Source: Desulfitobacterium sp050251735
GTDB taxonomy: Bacteria; Bacillota; Desulfitobacteriia; Desulfitobacteriales; Desulfitobacteriaceae
Assembly (NCBI GenBank): GCA_050251735.1
Contig: JBFWMF010000008.1
Span: 1-64,000 of the forward strand
Length of the DNA: 64,000 nt
Direction of reading: 5' to 3'
The notes under the pieces were generated by a model. That model was not told where the DNA came from, ran no database searches, and saw only the letters and a program-made list of their open reading frames with translations. Made by a program: the position numbers and the translations under genes. Positions 62,278 to 64,000 of this stretch are shown here, in pieces; the stretch's first letter is position 1; each line of letters starts with the position of its first letter.

Positions 62278-63612
62278 ATGAATTGGTTATTGCTTGCCCT
62301 AACCATAGCTGTCCTCATCTATCTCGGAGGCTTTCGACCTCAATGGCTCATCATTTTGCTGCTCGGAGCAGTAGCTCTCGACATCTCCAAGACATGGTAT
62401 CCTGACATTCCCTTTCTCGGTAGTGCCCTAGGTATGATTACCTTGGCTCGCCTGACAACCTACGCTATCATTATTTCGGCCTTTCTGTACGTTCTGTTCA
62501 ATAGTGATTACCGTAAACGTCTTGGTGAAATCTTTACTCAGCCGGTGACCTGGGCTATTTTGATCTATTTCATCATTGCCGTGGTCAGCTATAAACATAG
62601 TTTTGATCAGTCAAGGACCCTTGTCGAAGGTCTCCGACTGTTAGTGTATATAGCCTTATACATCTCGGTCGTCTTATTTACGCGTTTCCGCTTTAATCCG
62701 TTGTTTCCTTTACATATCGTCCATCTCGTCGGCTTGGGGCTGGCTCCGCTTACCTTCTATGAACGGCTGACCGGCCATCTTATTTGGCAGGATGTCAATG
62801 CTCTGGGCGACTATTTGCGCGTCAATGCCACCTTTGTTGACCCCAATATCTTTGCTCGTTTTCTCGTCTTAGCTATTGTTGCCAATCTTATTTTGCAATA
62901 TCTGGCCAATTCAGCATGGGAACGCCGCATGTATTTAGTCGGTTTATTTGTCCTGCTGGGTCAACTCGTCATTACCATGTCCCGAGGCGGGCTTCTTACC
63001 TTAGCGGTCGTGATGGTCTTTATCCTCATTATGCTCCGCAGCAAGCGTATTGCGTTACCCGTGGGCATCACCGGAGGCCTTGGGCTTGGAGCCGTTCTTC
63101 TCAATCCGACCATGTTGGAACGATTCCTGAAGATTCAACAAGACCTTACTTCCGTCGGTTCCGAACGCCTTTATCTCATTAAAGTCGGAGTGCGCATGTT
63201 TCAAGATAATCCTCTTTGGGGGGTTGGGCTGGGAGCTTTTCAGACCCGGTTTCTGACTAATTATATTGATTATAAAACTGTAGGGGATGGGGTAAGCCTA
63301 TCACACACTTCAGTAATTACCGTCATGGCTGAGCTAGGGTGGCTTGGCCTCATCAGCCTAAGCTTGCTGATGCTCAGTCTCATCTATACCCTCTATAGGT
63401 TAAGCCAAAGGGTACGCCATACCTTTGTGCTTGGCCTCGGTTATTTTGGTTGGATCTTGACCATCTTTGTCAGTGCTCAGATGGAAGCTCGCTTCTTTGA
63501 AGACCCTGTGCTCTGGGTGAGTATGGCTATGCTTGTTTCCTTGGTCATTAACAGCAAAGACGAGCATTTTATCGCCAACCGAAGCTTCCAGTATTACGAT
63601 GCCATCCGCTAA
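62278..63612 (+). CDS. O-antigen ligase/polymerase-like membrane protein
   Basis: 444 residues from the ATG at 62278 (AAGGAGG upstream). About 11-12 membrane helices and the Wzy_C-type stretch NPLWGVGLGAF followed by SHTSVITVMAELGWLGL. It joins polysaccharide units at the outer membrane face. A glycosyltransferase follows, so the locus probably continues as a surface polysaccharide cluster. Confidence 0.82.
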   Translation: MNWLLLALTIAVLIYLGGFRPQWLIILLLGAVALDISKTWYPDIPFLGSALGMITLARLTTYAIIISAFLYVLFNSDYRKRLGEIFTQPVTWAILIYFIIAVVSYKHSFDQSRTLVEGLRLLVYIALYISVVLFTRFRFNPLFPLHIVHLVGLGLAPLTFYERLTGHLIWQDVNALGDYLRVNATFVDPNIFARFLVLAIVANLILQYLANSAWERRMYLVGLFVLLGQLVITMSRGGLLTLAVVMVFILIMLRSKRIALPVGITGGLGLGAVLLNPTMLERFLKIQQDLTSVGSERLYLIKVGVRMFQDNPLWGVGLGAFQTRFLTNYIDYKTVGDGVSLSHTSVITVMAELGWLGLISLSLLMLSLIYTLYRLSQRVRHTFVLGLGYFGWILTIFVSAQMEARFFEDPVLWVSMAMLVSLVINSKDEHFIANRSFQYYDAIR

Positions 63613-63691
63613 ACTAGGTAATGGCCTGTAGTAAAACAGTGAAAACCATGGCAGAATAACAGTAGTCCTGATTTTGAACGGGGGATGCCTC

Positions 63692-64000
63692 TTGACTAGT
63701 GACGCTCAGCCGCTCGTATCCATCGTGATTCCGATGCGCAATGAAAAAGCTTATATTGATCGTTGTATTCAAACCTTTATCCAGCAGACTTATCCCCTCG
63801 AGCAGTTGGAGATCATTATCGTCGACGGTCAATCCACAGATGGTTCCCGGGAGATTGTAGAGGAGCTGGGCAAGCTCTATCCGGTTAAGCTATTTGATAA
63901 TCCCACAGGGTTTACCCCCACCGGGATGAATATCGGCCTGCAGTCGGCCCGTGGAGAAATCGGGGTGGTCTTCAGTGCACATGCCACGGCTCATCCAGAC
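63692..64000 (+). CDS. Glycosyltransferase family 2 (partial, cut by window end)
   Basis: 103 codons are visible from a TTG at 63692 (CGGGGGA upstream). VSIVIPMRNEKAYIDRCI and IIIVDGQSTDGSREIV are GT-A nucleotide-sugar-binding motifs, followed by NPTGFTPTGMNIGLQSARGE. The catalytic and C-terminal parts lie beyond the window. Confidence 0.85.
   Translation, partial: MTSDAQPLVSIVIPMRNEKAYIDRCIQTFIQQTYPLEQLEIIIVDGQSTDGSREIVEELGKLYPVKLFDNPTGFTPTGMNIGLQSARGEIGVVFSAHATAHPD

Overview
The window looks like chromosome from a low-to-mid GC, anaerobically respiring Firmicute, most likely Desulfitobacterium or a close Peptococcaceae relative. This is inferred from gene content, without a database search. 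The signs are several DMSO-reductase-type molybdoenzyme modules, PucR/MocR/MerR/ECF regulators, strong AGGAGG ribosome sites, rho-independent terminators and clostridial-type housekeeping genes. No prophage, IS element or CRISPR array is visible. Most genes are intact, but there is an unusually large number of broken gene remnants.

Layout. 0.3-4 kb: an aconitase-superfamily hydratase, a fumarylacetoacetate-hydrolase-family enzyme, a 46-nt perfect palindrome and a LemA-like mini protein. 4.1-7.7 kb: an AgrC-type histidine kinase and a LytTR response regulator, separated by an inverted pair (a SHOCT protein and a DUF2207 remnant). 7.7-9.7 kb: UPF0210 and ACT-domain UPF0237 genes behind a single-aptamer glycine riboswitch with a terminator. 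9.8-18.9 kb: a PucR regulator with a cytoplasmic molybdo-oxidoreductase/ferredoxin pair, divergent from a complete Tat-exported DmsA-DmsB-DmsC-chaperone operon. 19.1-21.9 kb: a mirror-image paralogous locus (DmsC, DmsB, 3' part of DmsA, 3' part of PucR) in which one deletion removed both N-terminal halves and the shared promoter. 22-25 kb: an SDR remnant and katG with a perfect PerR box. 25-29.3 kb: a decayed chemoreceptor, a Phd-Uma2 fusion and two unknown membrane or secreted proteins. 29.5-35.7 kb: PatB/MalY lyase, M20 amidohydrolase, a 2x68-bp tandem repeat and carB without carA, preceded by an ARG-box-like palindrome. 36-41 kb: an MFS exporter, a SigV/RsiV-like pair and a truncated ECF sigma next to an RseB-like protein. 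41-44 kb: a flavin-binding protein, NagZ, a GIY-YIG protein and DUF6530. 44.3-46.2 kb: an ABC-F gene with a leader peptide, attenuator and apparent ATT start codon. 46.4-53.2 kb: a coiled-coil protein, TipA-like regulator, HAD phosphatase, threonine aldolase, a threonine-dehydratase remnant, and pdxST divergent from pdxR. 53.4-55.8 kb: a thioredoxin reductase with a C-terminal thioredoxin-like extension, a CHVC thioredoxin, tRNA-Lys(CTT) and a DUF1858 protein. 56-62 kb: HtrA protease, hutP-like/amt/glnB, a YqjD/YqjE-like envelope operon and an EGID-type cysteine desulfurase. 62.3-64 kb: an O-antigen polymerase-like protein and a glycosyltransferase cut by the window edge.

How the genes work together. 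The molybdoenzyme modules supply anaerobic respiration, with PucR proteins as likely local regulators. KatG (PerR) and the thioredoxin system handle redox stress. HutP-like/amt/glnB form a nitrogen-uptake block with terminators before hutP and before amt. PdxR presumably controls pdxST. The most interesting items are the RNA-level switches (glycine riboswitch before UPF0237/UPF0210, the ABC-F leader attenuator, and HutP next to amt) and the inverted, half-deleted dms locus.
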